Shown: piece by piece, positions 16,454-24,111 of the stretch
Position numbering within the stretch: position 1 is the stretch's first letter
Layout: every line of letters starts with the position of its first letter
Assembly: GCA_034437275.1 (NCBI GenBank)
Contig: DAOTUD010000090.1
Span: 1 to 31,749, forward strand
Length of the DNA: 31,749 bases
Reading direction: 5' to 3'
From: TC-15 sp034437275
GTDB taxonomy: Bacteria; Chloroflexota; Anaerolineae; Aggregatilineales; Aggregatilineaceae
Position numbers and translations under genes: made by a program
Notes under the pieces: generated by a model
Databases searched by the model: none
What the model was told of the DNA's origin: nothing
What the model saw: only the letters and a program-made list of their open reading frames with translations

Positions 16454-18376
16454 ATGAAGCAACCAGAACCAGGACCGATGGCCGAATACACACCCTCTGC
16501 ACATCTCCAGGATATCCTCGACAACCTGCCGACCGCGCCGGGCGTCTACCAGATGCTCGATGCGGACGGCGAGCACGTCTACGTCGGCAAGGCGAAGAAC
16601 CTGCGCAGCCGGGTGCGCAGCTACTTCCAGGCGGGCAACCACGACCCGAAAGTGCTCAAAATCCGCCACGAAACCGCCGATATCCAGTTCATCCTGACCG
16701 GCGACGAACTCAAGGCGCTGATCACCGAGGCGGAACTGATCCGCGTCCACAAGCCGCGCTACAACGTGATGCTCAAGGACGACAAGCGCTACCCGTACAT
16801 CCGCATCACCACCGGCGACGCCTTCCCGACGGTCGAGATGACGCGCCGCCTGAATCGCCGCGACGGGCACCGCTACTTCGGGCCGTTCACCTCGGCGGGC
16901 GGCGTGCGCGAGACGCTCGACGTGCTGCGCAAGGCGTTCCCCTACCTGACGTGCGACCGCGAGATCACCGGGCAGGACGACCGCGCCTGCCTGTATTACG
17001 ACATCAAGCTGTGCGGCGGGCCGTGCATCGGCGCGCAGACGCCGGACGCATACTGGGACAGCATCAACGGCATCATCCGCGTGCTCAGCGGCCACGCCGA
17101 GGACGTGCTGCGCGACCTGCGCGCGCAGATGGACGCCGCGTCGGAGGCGCTCGACTTCGAGCGGGCCGCGATCCTGCGCGACCGGCTGCGCGTCGTGGAG
17201 CAGATCTCGCAGCGGCAGCGGCTCGTCGCCAGCCTGCACGCCAGCCAGGACGTGATCGCCTTCGCCCAGGAGGGCAGCGACGCGGTGGTGCAGATGTTCT
17301 TGATCCGCAACGGGCGCTTGATCGGCAGCGAGTATTTCCCGCTGGAGGGGGCCGAGGGCGAAACGGCGGACGAGATCGTCGAAAACTTCCTGACGCAGTT
17401 CTACCAGGACGCGACCGACATCCCCAAAGAGGTCGTGCTGCCCAATGCCGTCACCGAGGCGCGCATCATCGAGCAGTGGCTGCGCGACCGGCGCGGCGGG
17501 CGCAAGGTCAAGCTGACCGTGCCGCAGCGCGGCAACAAGCGCGAGCTGGTCCGGCTGGCGACGCAGACCGCCGTCGAGAAGCTCGGCATCCTGCGCGCGC
17601 AGTGGGCCGCGGACACCGTCAAGCAGGAGCGCGCCATGCGCGAAATCCAGGAGGCGCTCGGCCTGCCTGCGCCGCCCAATCGCATCGAGTGCTACGACAT
17701 CAGCACCACGCAGGGCACCGCCATCGTCGCCAGCCGGGTGGTGTTCGTGCAGGGCGTGCCGCGCAAGAGCGAATATCGCCGCTTCAACATCCGCAGCGTG
17801 GATCACACCGGCGCGGACGACTACCAGTCGATGCGCGAGGCGCTGACGCGGCGCTTCCACCGTTACGCCGAGGCGGTCGAGAATCCGCGCGAGGTCCCGC
17901 CCGGCAAAAAAGACCCTGACGCGACCTGGCGGCTGCTGCCGGACCTGCTGGTGGTGGATGGCGGCAAGGGGCAGCTTGGCGTCGCGGTCGAGGTGCTGCG
18001 CAAATGCGACCTGTTGGGCACGGTGCCGGTGTGCGGGCTGGCCAAGCAGTTCGAGGAGATTTTCGTGCCGGGGCGCGAGCGCTCGATCATGCTGCCGCGC
18101 CGCAGCGAGGGCCTGTACCTGATGCAGCGCGTGCGCGACGAGGCGCACCGCTTCGCCATCACCAGCCACCGCAAACGCCGCCGCAAGTCCGGCGTCGCCA
18201 GCCGCCTGGAGCAGGTGCCGGGCATCGGCCCCGCGCGGCGCAAGGCGCTGCTCCAGGCGTTCGACAAGGATATCGAGGCCATCCGCGCCGCCAGCATCGA
18301 GGAACTCACGGCGGTGGCGGGCATCACGCCGGCAATCGCCGAGCGCATCAAGGCTACGCTGGGCAGGGGCGACTGA
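16454..18376 (+). CDS. uvrC: Excinuclease ABC subunit C
   Basis: Nuclease subunit of nucleotide excision repair that makes both incisions beside a lesion recognised by UvrA/UvrB. The N-terminal GIY-YIG domain is visible as LPTAPGVYQMLDADGEHVYV followed by GKAKNLRSRVRSYF. The UVR (UvrB-interacting) helix pair contains ALDFERAAILRDRLRVVEQ. The C-terminal RNase H-like nuclease has IECYDISTTQGT, LLVVDGGKGQL and EAHRFAITSHR. Tandem helix-hairpin-helix motifs end the protein (LEQVPGIGPARRKALLQAF, AGITPAIAERI). At 640 residues it is full length. The start is either ATG 16454 or ATG 16478; neither has a strong Shine-Dalgarno. Confidence 0.96.
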   Translation: MKQPEPGPMAEYTPSAHLQDILDNLPTAPGVYQMLDADGEHVYVGKAKNLRSRVRSYFQAGNHDPKVLKIRHETADIQFILTGDELKALITEAELIRVHKPRYNVMLKDDKRYPYIRITTGDAFPTVEMTRRLNRRDGHRYFGPFTSAGGVRETLDVLRKAFPYLTCDREITGQDDRACLYYDIKLCGGPCIGAQTPDAYWDSINGIIRVLSGHAEDVLRDLRAQMDAASEALDFERAAILRDRLRVVEQISQRQRLVASLHASQDVIAFAQEGSDAVVQMFLIRNGRLIGSEYFPLEGAEGETADEIVENFLTQFYQDATDIPKEVVLPNAVTEARIIEQWLRDRRGGRKVKLTVPQRGNKRELVRLATQTAVEKLGILRAQWAADTVKQERAMREIQEALGLPAPPNRIECYDISTTQGTAIVASRVVFVQGVPRKSEYRRFNIRSVDHTGADDYQSMREALTRRFHRYAEAVENPREVPPGKKDPDATWRLLPDLLVVDGGKGQLGVAVEVLRKCDLLGTVPVCGLAKQFEEIFVPGRERSIMLPRRSEGLYLMQRVRDEAHRFAITSHRKRRRKSGVASRLEQVPGIGPARRKALLQAFDKDIEAIRAASIEELTAVAGITPAIAERIKATLGRGD

Positions 18377-18529
18377 TCAACGGCGCGCCGCGCGTTTGCC
18401 CCCGTTCCTATCCTGTTCTAATGGTGTTGGGGGCGGAGTTCTGTTAAAGTCGACGTATTGTGTGCCCTGGCGCACGTTGCAAATATCGCACAACCAGAAC
18501 ACGATCAACCAGCCAGAAAGAGGAGGTTT

Positions 18530-18958
18530 ATGGCACAGGCAAAACAAGGCGATACCGTTACCGTACACTACACCGGCAAGTTAGACGATGGGACCGTCTT
18601 CGACAGTTCCGTCGAGCGCGAACCGCTCGAATTTACGTTGGGCGAAGGGCTTGTCATTCCGGGGTTCGAAAATGCCGTGATCGGCATGAATGCGGGCGAG
18701 AAGAAAACCGTCGACATCGCGTCGGAAGAGGCGTATGGCCCCTACCGCGACGAATTGATTCTGTCCGTCAACCGCGAGCAGTTCCCCGAAGACATCCAAC
18801 CCGAAGTCGGCCAATCGCTGCAGGTGCAGCAGCCCAACGGCCAGCCGGTGGTCGTGACGGTCGCCGCGGTTGCTGATGAAGAAGTCAAACTCGATGCCAA
18901 TCACCCGTTGGCCGGGAAAGACTTGACCTTTGAGATCGAACTGATGGACATTGCATAA
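18530..18958 (+). CDS. FKBP/SlyD-type peptidyl-prolyl cis-trans isomerase
   Basis: The 142-residue protein starts MAQAKQGDTVTVHYTGKLDD. It has the FKBP motif GTVFDSSVEREPLEFTLGEG followed by VIPGFENAVIGMNAGEKKTV. The insert-in-flap arrangement (AYGPYRDELILSVNREQFPE ... VTVAAV) is that of the SlyD-like short FKBPs, which combine isomerase and chaperone activity. The His-rich metal-binding tail of enterobacterial SlyD is absent. The ATG at 18530 is fixed by AGGAGG at 18521-18526, with an unusually short three-base spacer. The open frame extends upstream but lacks family similarity there. A strong terminator follows the stop codon. Confidence 0.93.
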   Translation: MAQAKQGDTVTVHYTGKLDDGTVFDSSVEREPLEFTLGEGLVIPGFENAVIGMNAGEKKTVDIASEEAYGPYRDELILSVNREQFPEDIQPEVGQSLQVQQPNGQPVVVTVAAVADEEVKLDANHPLAGKDLTFEIELMDIA

Positions 18959-18979
18959 CACGCAGCCAGTCCGATTTTC

Positions 18980-19014
18980 AACCGGTGCCCTGTTGACGGC
19001 GGCACCGGTTTTTT
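18980..19014 (+). terminator. Rho-independent terminator after the FKBP gene
   Basis: AACCGGTGCC (18980-18989) pairs perfectly with GGCACCGGTT (19001-19010), followed by a run of T (19009-19014). It is the clearest terminator in the window. Confidence 0.9.
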
Positions 19015-19019
19015 GATTC

Positions 19020-19173
19020 AGCGTGTTATGAACTTACGCAGGCTGTCTACAGTGGTTTTTTTCCCGTAAGTTTTACCCCTCCCTAAGTCCCTCCCCGTAA
19101 ACGGAGAGGGACTTGCGCCTCCCCCCTTTCTCCGCGGGCGGGGATAGGGGTAAAAGTGCATAACAGCCTCTAG
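19020..19173. repeat. 155-bp nested-palindrome repeat, copy 1
   Basis: Nearly identical to 26191-26345. The ends carry imperfect inverted repeats (left TGTTATGAACTT; right, read inward on the other strand, TGTTATGCACTT). Inside are two further inverted pairs: TTTTACCCCT with AGGGGTAAAA, and AAGTCCCTCCCCGT with ACGGAGAGGGACTT. The right end supplies the stop codon of the Fe-S protein gene. It encodes no protein and resembles a MITE or REP-like non-autonomous element. Confidence 0.85.
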
Positions 19174-20114
19174 GGGATGCTATGCCCCGGCGGCCCATCC
19201 AGCGCGGTAAGCTGCCCCACATCCAGCGGCGCACCCTTGCGCGCATCACGGGCCAGCGCGAGCGCGTCCGCCGGACACTGCCCCAGGCACACGCCGCAGC
19301 CCATGCACGCCTCCCACGCGATGGCCGCCGTGCCCGCGACGTGGATCGCGTCGAACGGGCAGGTGGCCGCGCAGTGGCCACAGCCAACACAGCGCGCGTC
19401 GTCCACCTGCGCCACGTAACCCGACGCGGTGACCATCGGGACGCCGTGCCGCATCGACGCGATCCCGCCGCAGCAGCACGGGCAGCAGTTGCAGATCGCG
19501 TAGAAGCGATTGAGCATCACGTCCTTGAAGTACGCGGCGTGGATGTGGCCGCGTTCGTGCTCGGCCTGGAGCAGCGCGAGGGCTTCCCCGGTGGACAGGC
19601 GGCGGCTGGTGTGCGGGTTGTGCTCCAGCATGAAGTCCACAAACGGCTGCCCGACGATCATGCACACCTGCGTCGGCTGGCAGGGGTCCGGCTGCGCGGC
19701 GCGGCAGGGGCACTCGTACACCGCGATATCCGGCGGCCCGTTGAGCACCAGATCACGCGCGGTGGGGAAAGGGATGATCTGCTCAAGGTCCTGGCGAGGG
19801 ATTGGTTCGTTGATGCTGATCAACGCCTGGGCCTGTTCGGTGGGCAGCACTTTGCCATGATACACGTCCGCCCACTGGTTATCCCCGTCGATGGGCCGCG
19901 TGCGCGGGATCGCGTAGCGCAGCGCCCCGCCGATGTACTGGTTGCTCCAGCGCGCGTAGACGTAAGCGTGCCAGAATTCCAGGCTCAACAGCTTGTGCCA
20001 GCCGCCCATCTCGTGCAGCAGCGCCCGCGTCGAGCGCCGCATCAGCCGCCCGCGCTCCCCGAATAGCCACAGCCCGGCCAGGATACTCGCCAGGATCAAG
20101 CTCGCTTTGCGCAT
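19170..20114 (-). CDS. Fe-S protein with two 4Fe-4S ferredoxin motifs and an extra Cys cluster
   Basis: The 314-residue protein has a hydrophobic N-terminus (ASLILASILAGLWLFGE) that could be a membrane anchor. Two ferredoxin motifs lie near the C-terminus: CVGCGHCAATCP (Cys242-Cys252) and CMGCGVCLGQCP (Cys270-Cys280). Upstream are ECPCR and CQPTQVC, and then the dense run CNCCPCCC (Cys208-Cys215). This is more Cys than two clusters need, so a third metal site is plausible. A role in electron transfer is inferred; no partner oxidoreductase is adjacent. The C-terminal stop TAG lies inside the repeat at 19020-19173, so the last residues may have been altered when that element inserted. Confidence 0.8.
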   Translation of the reverse strand: MRKASLILASILAGLWLFGERGRLMRRSTRALLHEMGGWHKLLSLEFWHAYVYARWSNQYIGGALRYAIPRTRPIDGDNQWADVYHGKVLPTEQAQALISINEPIPRQDLEQIIPFPTARDLVLNGPPDIAVYECPCRAAQPDPCQPTQVCMIVGQPFVDFMLEHNPHTSRRLSTGEALALLQAEHERGHIHAAYFKDVMLNRFYAICNCCPCCCGGIASMRHGVPMVTASGYVAQVDDARCVGCGHCAATCPFDAIHVAGTAAIAWEACMGCGVCLGQCPADALALARDARKGAPLDVGQLTALDGPPGHSIP

Positions 20115-20132
20115 AGTGTGTCCTCCAGGTTA

Positions 20133-20188
20133 GCCCTCACCCCTGGCGGTGTTCCCGCGCCCATCCAATGGGCGAGGGGGTGAGGGGC
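20133..20188. repeat. Palindromic CCCCTCACCC-type intergenic element, second copy
   Basis: CCCTCACCC (from 20134) pairs with GGGTGAGGG (ending about 20187), enclosing CGCGCCCATCCAATGGGCGAGG, which is itself partly self-complementary (CCCAT/ATGGG). It shares the inner CGCGCCCAT..ATGGG part with 10007-10105. It lies just upstream of the Fe-S protein gene and downstream of the metalloprotease gene on the minus strand. Confidence 0.6.
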
Positions 20189-20270
20189 AACGTCGCGGAA
20201 AAATCACCGCCTCAAAAATCGTTCCTTTCTCCGCGCGCGGGCAGGCGGAAATGCCGCAGCCCCAGACGCC

Positions 20271-22133
20271 CTACCAGTCCGTCGAGGCAGCGAAACGCGC
20301 CGCCATATCCAGCATCTCGTCGCGCGTGGCGTCGCCGTCAATCGCCACGAAGCGGTTCTTCACGATGAACGTCACCGTGCAGCCGCCGTCGCGGCGGATC
20401 ACGGCGGTGTCGATGTTGCCCGTCGTCCACACCTCCACGCCCGGCTTGAACTCCAGATCATTGACCGCCATCCACTCGCCGATGGTGGTGTAGATCGCGC
20501 GCGATTCGGTGAGGCGCATCATCCGCCCGGCGCTGTTGAAGAAGACCATCTGCGCCACCGTGCCGCCGGACGGGGCGAGCATCGAGACGAACTCCGCGCC
20601 CTGGGCGTCGGCGTCGATCCCGTACACGCTGTCGAGTTCGTACCCGGCAGGCTCACCGCGCGGCACGACCGGGTCGAAGGGCAGGTCGACAGTGTCGATC
20701 TCGTCACCGACGTCGTACTCAGTCTGGTAGAAGGGATTGGTCAGCGGGATATCCTCAGGATCGGTCACGGACTCGACGCGCGGCGCGTCGAAATAGGGCA
20801 CGCCCATCACGTACTGCGCCCCGACCGGGTCGCCCGCCGCCGCCTGCACCGCGTAGGAATAGCGCGCGGTGGCGCAGCCGGCCTCGTTGGGCGGGCGCGT
20901 CAGGTTGAGCACGACCAGGTAAGCGTCGTCGTAGCGGTCGAAATCGACGGTAATATTCCGGCTGGGCGGGTAAATGTCGGCCTCGCCCCCGTCGACCCCC
21001 ACCACAATCCCCTCCACGCCGGGATCGCTGCTGTCCAGCGTGACGGTATACGGCGCGTCCAGGTCCAGCCCGATGTAGTCCATGCTGTAGCGCTGCACGC
21101 CGTCCATCGGTGCCCACTCGCCCGGCGCATCGACTGACTCTTGCAGCCGCGCGGTGGGGAACCGGTCGCCATCGACGAAATTCCGCAGCAGGACGTTGAG
21201 CGCAAAGCGCCGCAGTTCATCATCGAAGGTGGTGCCGTACGCGGCGAACACGTCATCAAAGGGCCGGTAGCCGCTGCGGTCGCCCATCGCCAGCCAGATA
21301 TCGCGGATGATGCCGGTCGAGTGCTGCTCGGCCAACGACTGGTTGAAGACCCACATGCCGTACCAATGCAGCCCGGACTCGACACGGTTCACGCCGCCGA
21401 AGCGCAGCAGGCACGTATCCGGCGATTTGAACACCGCCCGCGCCGAGGTCAGGTTGTCCGGCAGATGCGGGAAGACCTGCGTCTCCATCCAGTTCGCGGT
21501 CGATTCGTACCACCAGTTCATCGCGTGCGTGCCGGTGATGCCGATCTGCGAGGCGTGGGTGAACTCGTGCGCGGCGATGATGCGCAGCCAGTCCTCCGGC
21601 TCCCAGACTTTCAGCCCGGGCGGCGGGTTGGGGTCGATGAAGTCGTTTTCCAGCACCATGTAGCCGTAGGCGGCGTCACGCTCCTGGCGCGGGGTGGCGG
21701 GGTTGTCGCCCACTCGCCCGCCGGAGGGCGAGACATAGCCCGCCACATTCCGGTTGAACAGTTCCATCAGGTACACATCGAAGCGGCTGTCGCCGCCCTC
21801 GCCCTGGTCGGCGATGGGCGCGGGCCAGCCGTGCTGCCCGACCACGACCTGCCACACCGCTTCCATCACGCGCCCGACCTCCTCGACCCAGTCCGGCGTG
21901 CCGCTGCCGTCCGCGTCGCGTTTGGACACCGCGTCGACGCCGACGTGCGTATAGTGGATCACAAAATGGGGTGTGCCGTACGTTTCTTCTGGGCCAGAAA
22001 GCTTAGGCCGCGACTGCGCCCCCGCCGGGCCGGATTCGACCGTGCCGAGCATTGCGCCGGGCAGCAGCCCCACCATGAGCAGCATAATACCAACTAACCA
22101 CAACCATCTACGCACTGTTGCTTCCCTCGTCAC
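20271..22133 (-). CDS. Secreted putative metalloprotease, MXAN_6640-like
   Basis: The 620-residue protein begins with a signal peptide (WLWLVGIMLLMVGLLPGAML). An early segment, FVIHYTHVGVDAVSKRDADG followed by SGTPDWVEE, matches the MXAN_6640-type putative metalloproteases, where a Ca-loop-like DxDGxGxPD precedes the catalytic region. The zinc motif is HEFTH (His189-Glu190-His193), followed after 16 residues by Glu210 in WWYESTANWME, the expected third ligand. The C-terminal half (about 360-600) is beta-rich and not assigned. It is predicted to be exported; substrate unknown. It is on the same strand as the cNMP-TIR gene, 89 bases downstream of it, and could be co-transcribed. Confidence 0.78.
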   Translation of the reverse strand: MTREATVRRWLWLVGIMLLMVGLLPGAMLGTVESGPAGAQSRPKLSGPEETYGTPHFVIHYTHVGVDAVSKRDADGSGTPDWVEEVGRVMEAVWQVVVGQHGWPAPIADQGEGGDSRFDVYLMELFNRNVAGYVSPSGGRVGDNPATPRQERDAAYGYMVLENDFIDPNPPPGLKVWEPEDWLRIIAAHEFTHASQIGITGTHAMNWWYESTANWMETQVFPHLPDNLTSARAVFKSPDTCLLRFGGVNRVESGLHWYGMWVFNQSLAEQHSTGIIRDIWLAMGDRSGYRPFDDVFAAYGTTFDDELRRFALNVLLRNFVDGDRFPTARLQESVDAPGEWAPMDGVQRYSMDYIGLDLDAPYTVTLDSSDPGVEGIVVGVDGGEADIYPPSRNITVDFDRYDDAYLVVLNLTRPPNEAGCATARYSYAVQAAAGDPVGAQYVMGVPYFDAPRVESVTDPEDIPLTNPFYQTEYDVGDEIDTVDLPFDPVVPRGEPAGYELDSVYGIDADAQGAEFVSMLAPSGGTVAQMVFFNSAGRMMRLTESRAIYTTIGEWMAVNDLEFKPGVEVWTTGNIDTAVIRRDGGCTVTFIVKNRFVAIDGDATRDEMLDMAARFAASTDW

Positions 22134-22222
22134 TCACTTATCCTAACGATACAACCGGTTTTGTTTATCGAATGATTGCCTGCGCGGCGGTGAATGGGTT
22201 TCGCCCCCCGGCCCTAAACACA

Positions 22223-23041
22223 TCACCCGCGCAGCGTAGCCACCAACCGCCGCAGCGCCTCGCTGTAGTCCAGCGTCACGAAGTCGATGTGCTGGATGCG
22301 GCGCAGCTGGTACGGGATGCGGCAGTCCTCGTACAGCACCGGCACCAGCCGTTTGTTCTCGTCCAGGTAGTAATGCCACTCGTCGGCCACGTTGCGCGAT
22401 TCCATGCTGCGCGGCGAGAGCACCACGATCATCATCTCGCAGTCGTCCAGCGCCTTCTGGATTTCCTCGTACCAGGTGTTGCCGCCGGTGATCTGGCGGT
22501 CGTACCACACGTTGATGCCGCGCTCGCGCAGGTCCTCGACCAGCCGGGTCGCGAACTCCGCATCGGCGCGCGCGTAGCTCAGGAACACCTGTGCCGGGGG
22601 CTTGATCTGCGTGCTGGAAATTTGCGACAGGAGTTGTTTTTCCTGCTTGAGCGCGCGCTCCAGCACGAAGTTATGGATCGCGGTCACGATCTCCGGGTTG
22701 GCCTTCAGGACAGTGTCGAACGTCTCGCGGTCGATCTCCAGCACGCGCACCGGGCCGGAGGAGACGATCGTCGCGGTGCGCGGCGTATCCAGCAGCAGCG
22801 CGATCTCCCCAAAGCACGCCCCGGTTTCCAGGCGGTTGATGTGCTGCGGCACGTCGTCGGCTCGCTTGTAAACGTCGACCGCGCCCTCCAGGATCACATA
22901 GAACACGTCTTCGAGCGCAGCCTCGCGGCACAGCGTCTCCCCGTCGGGATACTCCGCCACGCGCGCCACCTCGTTGATGCGCTCGATGGCCTCCTCGCTG
23001 AGCATGGGGAAGATGTTTTTCAGGATTTCTTCAGCAGACAT
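22223..23041 (-). CDS. Cyclic-nucleotide-binding domain fused to a TIR domain (PycTIR-like)
   Basis: The 272-residue protein has an N-terminal cNMP-binding domain (about 10-130). Its phosphate-binding cassette FGEIALLLDTPRTATIV holds Glu79 and Arg88 at the canonical positions. A helical linker (about 115-147) leads to a TIR domain (150-270), starting VFLSYARADAEFA and containing WYDRQITGGNTWYEEIQ and VVLSPRSMESRNVADEW. Glu221 in ADEW aligns with the catalytic Glu of NADase TIR domains. This is the architecture of Pycsar TIR effectors, in which a cyclic mononucleotide switches on NAD+ hydrolysis. No cyclase is present in the window, so a defence role is only an inference. The start is the ATG at 23041, after a GAGAAGG motif; a longer frame to 23128 is less likely. 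Confidence 0.85.
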   Translation of the reverse strand: MSAEEILKNIFPMLSEEAIERINEVARVAEYPDGETLCREAALEDVFYVILEGAVDVYKRADDVPQHINRLETGACFGEIALLLDTPRTATIVSSGPVRVLEIDRETFDTVLKANPEIVTAIHNFVLERALKQEKQLLSQISSTQIKPPAQVFLSYARADAEFATRLVEDLRERGINVWYDRQITGGNTWYEEIQKALDDCEMMIVVLSPRSMESRNVADEWHYYLDENKRLVPVLYEDCRIPYQLRRIQHIDFVTLDYSEALRRLVATLRG

Positions 23042-23231
23042 AGCCTTCTCAGTTCCCACAGTCCGACACGGATTCAGCCCCCCTGTACATTTTACGATGC
23101 CAGGCCCCATTTTGACATATCGTGCCACATCCGGCAGGGGTTGCGCCCGGCGGGTGATACGCTAACATGATCAGCAGCGACTATAGCACGCGATCATCGC
23201 CTGCCACAAGAGCAGAAAGAAGGGACCCAAT

Positions 23232-23558
23232 ATGCACATCGACACCCTACCCGCCCTGATCGACCGGCTAAAGGCCCATCCCGGCGTGATCGGGATCGTG
23301 CGCTACGGGGGCCGCCGCGTGGACGATCCGGCGCCCGGCGGAGATTTCGACCTGTTCGTGCTGCTGGATGATCCCCCGCCGCCGGTCGAAAGCCTGCATT
23401 TTTACGTGGGGCACATCCCGGTCGATATGAACCTGCGCACGCTCGCCGACCTGGATCGCGCCACGCCCCTCACCCCTCCGCCCCACGCGCGGATTTGTGA
23501 AAGGGAGTATACTGAGCATGTCAGGCCTGACTGCGCCGGAAAACGTGTGATACGGTAA
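23232..23558 (+). pseudogene. Truncated nucleotidyltransferase (pol-beta-like, MNT type)
   Basis: The 108-residue frame begins MHIDTLPALIDRLKAHPGVI. It has the N-terminal catalytic pattern of a nucleotidyltransferase: GG (YGGRR), GGDFDLFVLLDD with the paired Asp, and a later VDMNLRTL holding the third acidic residue. Relatives are usually more than twice this length with a helical C-terminal half. Here, recognisable sequence stops after LADLDRAT, and the rest (PLTPPPHARICEREYTEHVR) is unrelated. The break lies at a CGCCCCTCACCCCTCC stretch like the dispersed repeats. The start is supported by AAGGGA. It may be a functional minimal NTase, but a decayed fragment is more likely. Confidence 0.6.
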
Positions 23559-23576
23559 CTCAAAGGACGCGACACC

Positions 23577-24092
23577 GTGAGCGATCCACCCATTACGACC
23601 GCCCGGCTTGCGCTGTACCCGTGCTCGCTGCCCCTGGCCGAAGCCCTGCTCCACGACCGGCGGCAGGCCGAAACGTTGCTAGACGCGCACATCCCGCCGG
23701 AATGGCCGCTGCCCGATCTGCGCACCTACCTGCCGGTCTACGCGCGGCGGCTGGCCGACGCCCCGTCGCTGCTGGGCTGGGGGGTGTGGCTGATCGTCCA
23801 CGCCCACCACCAGACGCTGGTCGGGGATGCCGGGTTCAAGGGCCAACCCGACAGCACCGGCATGATCGAAATCGGCTACTCGACCCTGCCCCAATACCGG
23901 CGGCGGGGTCTCGCGTTCGAGGCGGTGCGGGCGCTCGTCGCCTGGGCGTTTCGGCAGCCGGGCGTGGCGCGCATCACGGCTGACTGCCTGCCGGACAACC
24001 AGCCGTCGATCCGCATTCTGGAAAAGCTGGGGATGCGCTGCCAGGACCGGTCCGACCACGAGCTGTTGAGCTGGTCCCTGGATCGGGGCTAG
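23577..24092 (+). CDS. GNAT-family N-acetyltransferase
   Basis: The 171-residue protein starts at GTG 23577 after AAAGGA. The GNAT core is clear. Beta-strand 4 with VGDAGFKGQP leads to EIGYSTLPQYRRRGLAFEAV, the acetyl-CoA pyrophosphate loop (Q/R-x-x-G-x-A). ARITADCLPDNQPSIRILEK followed by LGM is the C-terminal signature of the RimJ/RimL-like subgroup. The acceptor could be a protein N-terminus, an antibiotic or a small amine and cannot be told from sequence. It directly follows the truncated nucleotidyltransferase and converges on the Ser/Thr kinase gene 19 bases away. Confidence 0.9.
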   Translation: MSDPPITTARLALYPCSLPLAEALLHDRRQAETLLDAHIPPEWPLPDLRTYLPVYARRLADAPSLLGWGVWLIVHAHHQTLVGDAGFKGQPDSTGMIEIGYSTLPQYRRRGLAFEAVRALVAWAFRQPGVARITADCLPDNQPSIRILEKLGMRCQDRSDHELLSWSLDRG

Positions 24093-24111
24093 TTTACCGA
24101 AAAGCGCCGTG

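Noticed and set aside
16106..18169. 687-codon minus-strand frame opposite uvrC
   Set aside because: Shadow of uvrC, with no motif and biased composition.
18398..18434. Possible terminator GCCCCC...GGGGGC after uvrC
   Set aside because: The loop is 25 bases and no T-run follows; it is too weak to list.
22223..23558. A complete Pycsar or CBASS operon formed by the cNMP-TIR gene and the nucleotidyltransferase
   Set aside because: The neighbour is a truncated pol-beta-type fragment on the opposite strand, not a class III cyclase or a full-length CD-NTase, so an operon is not supported.
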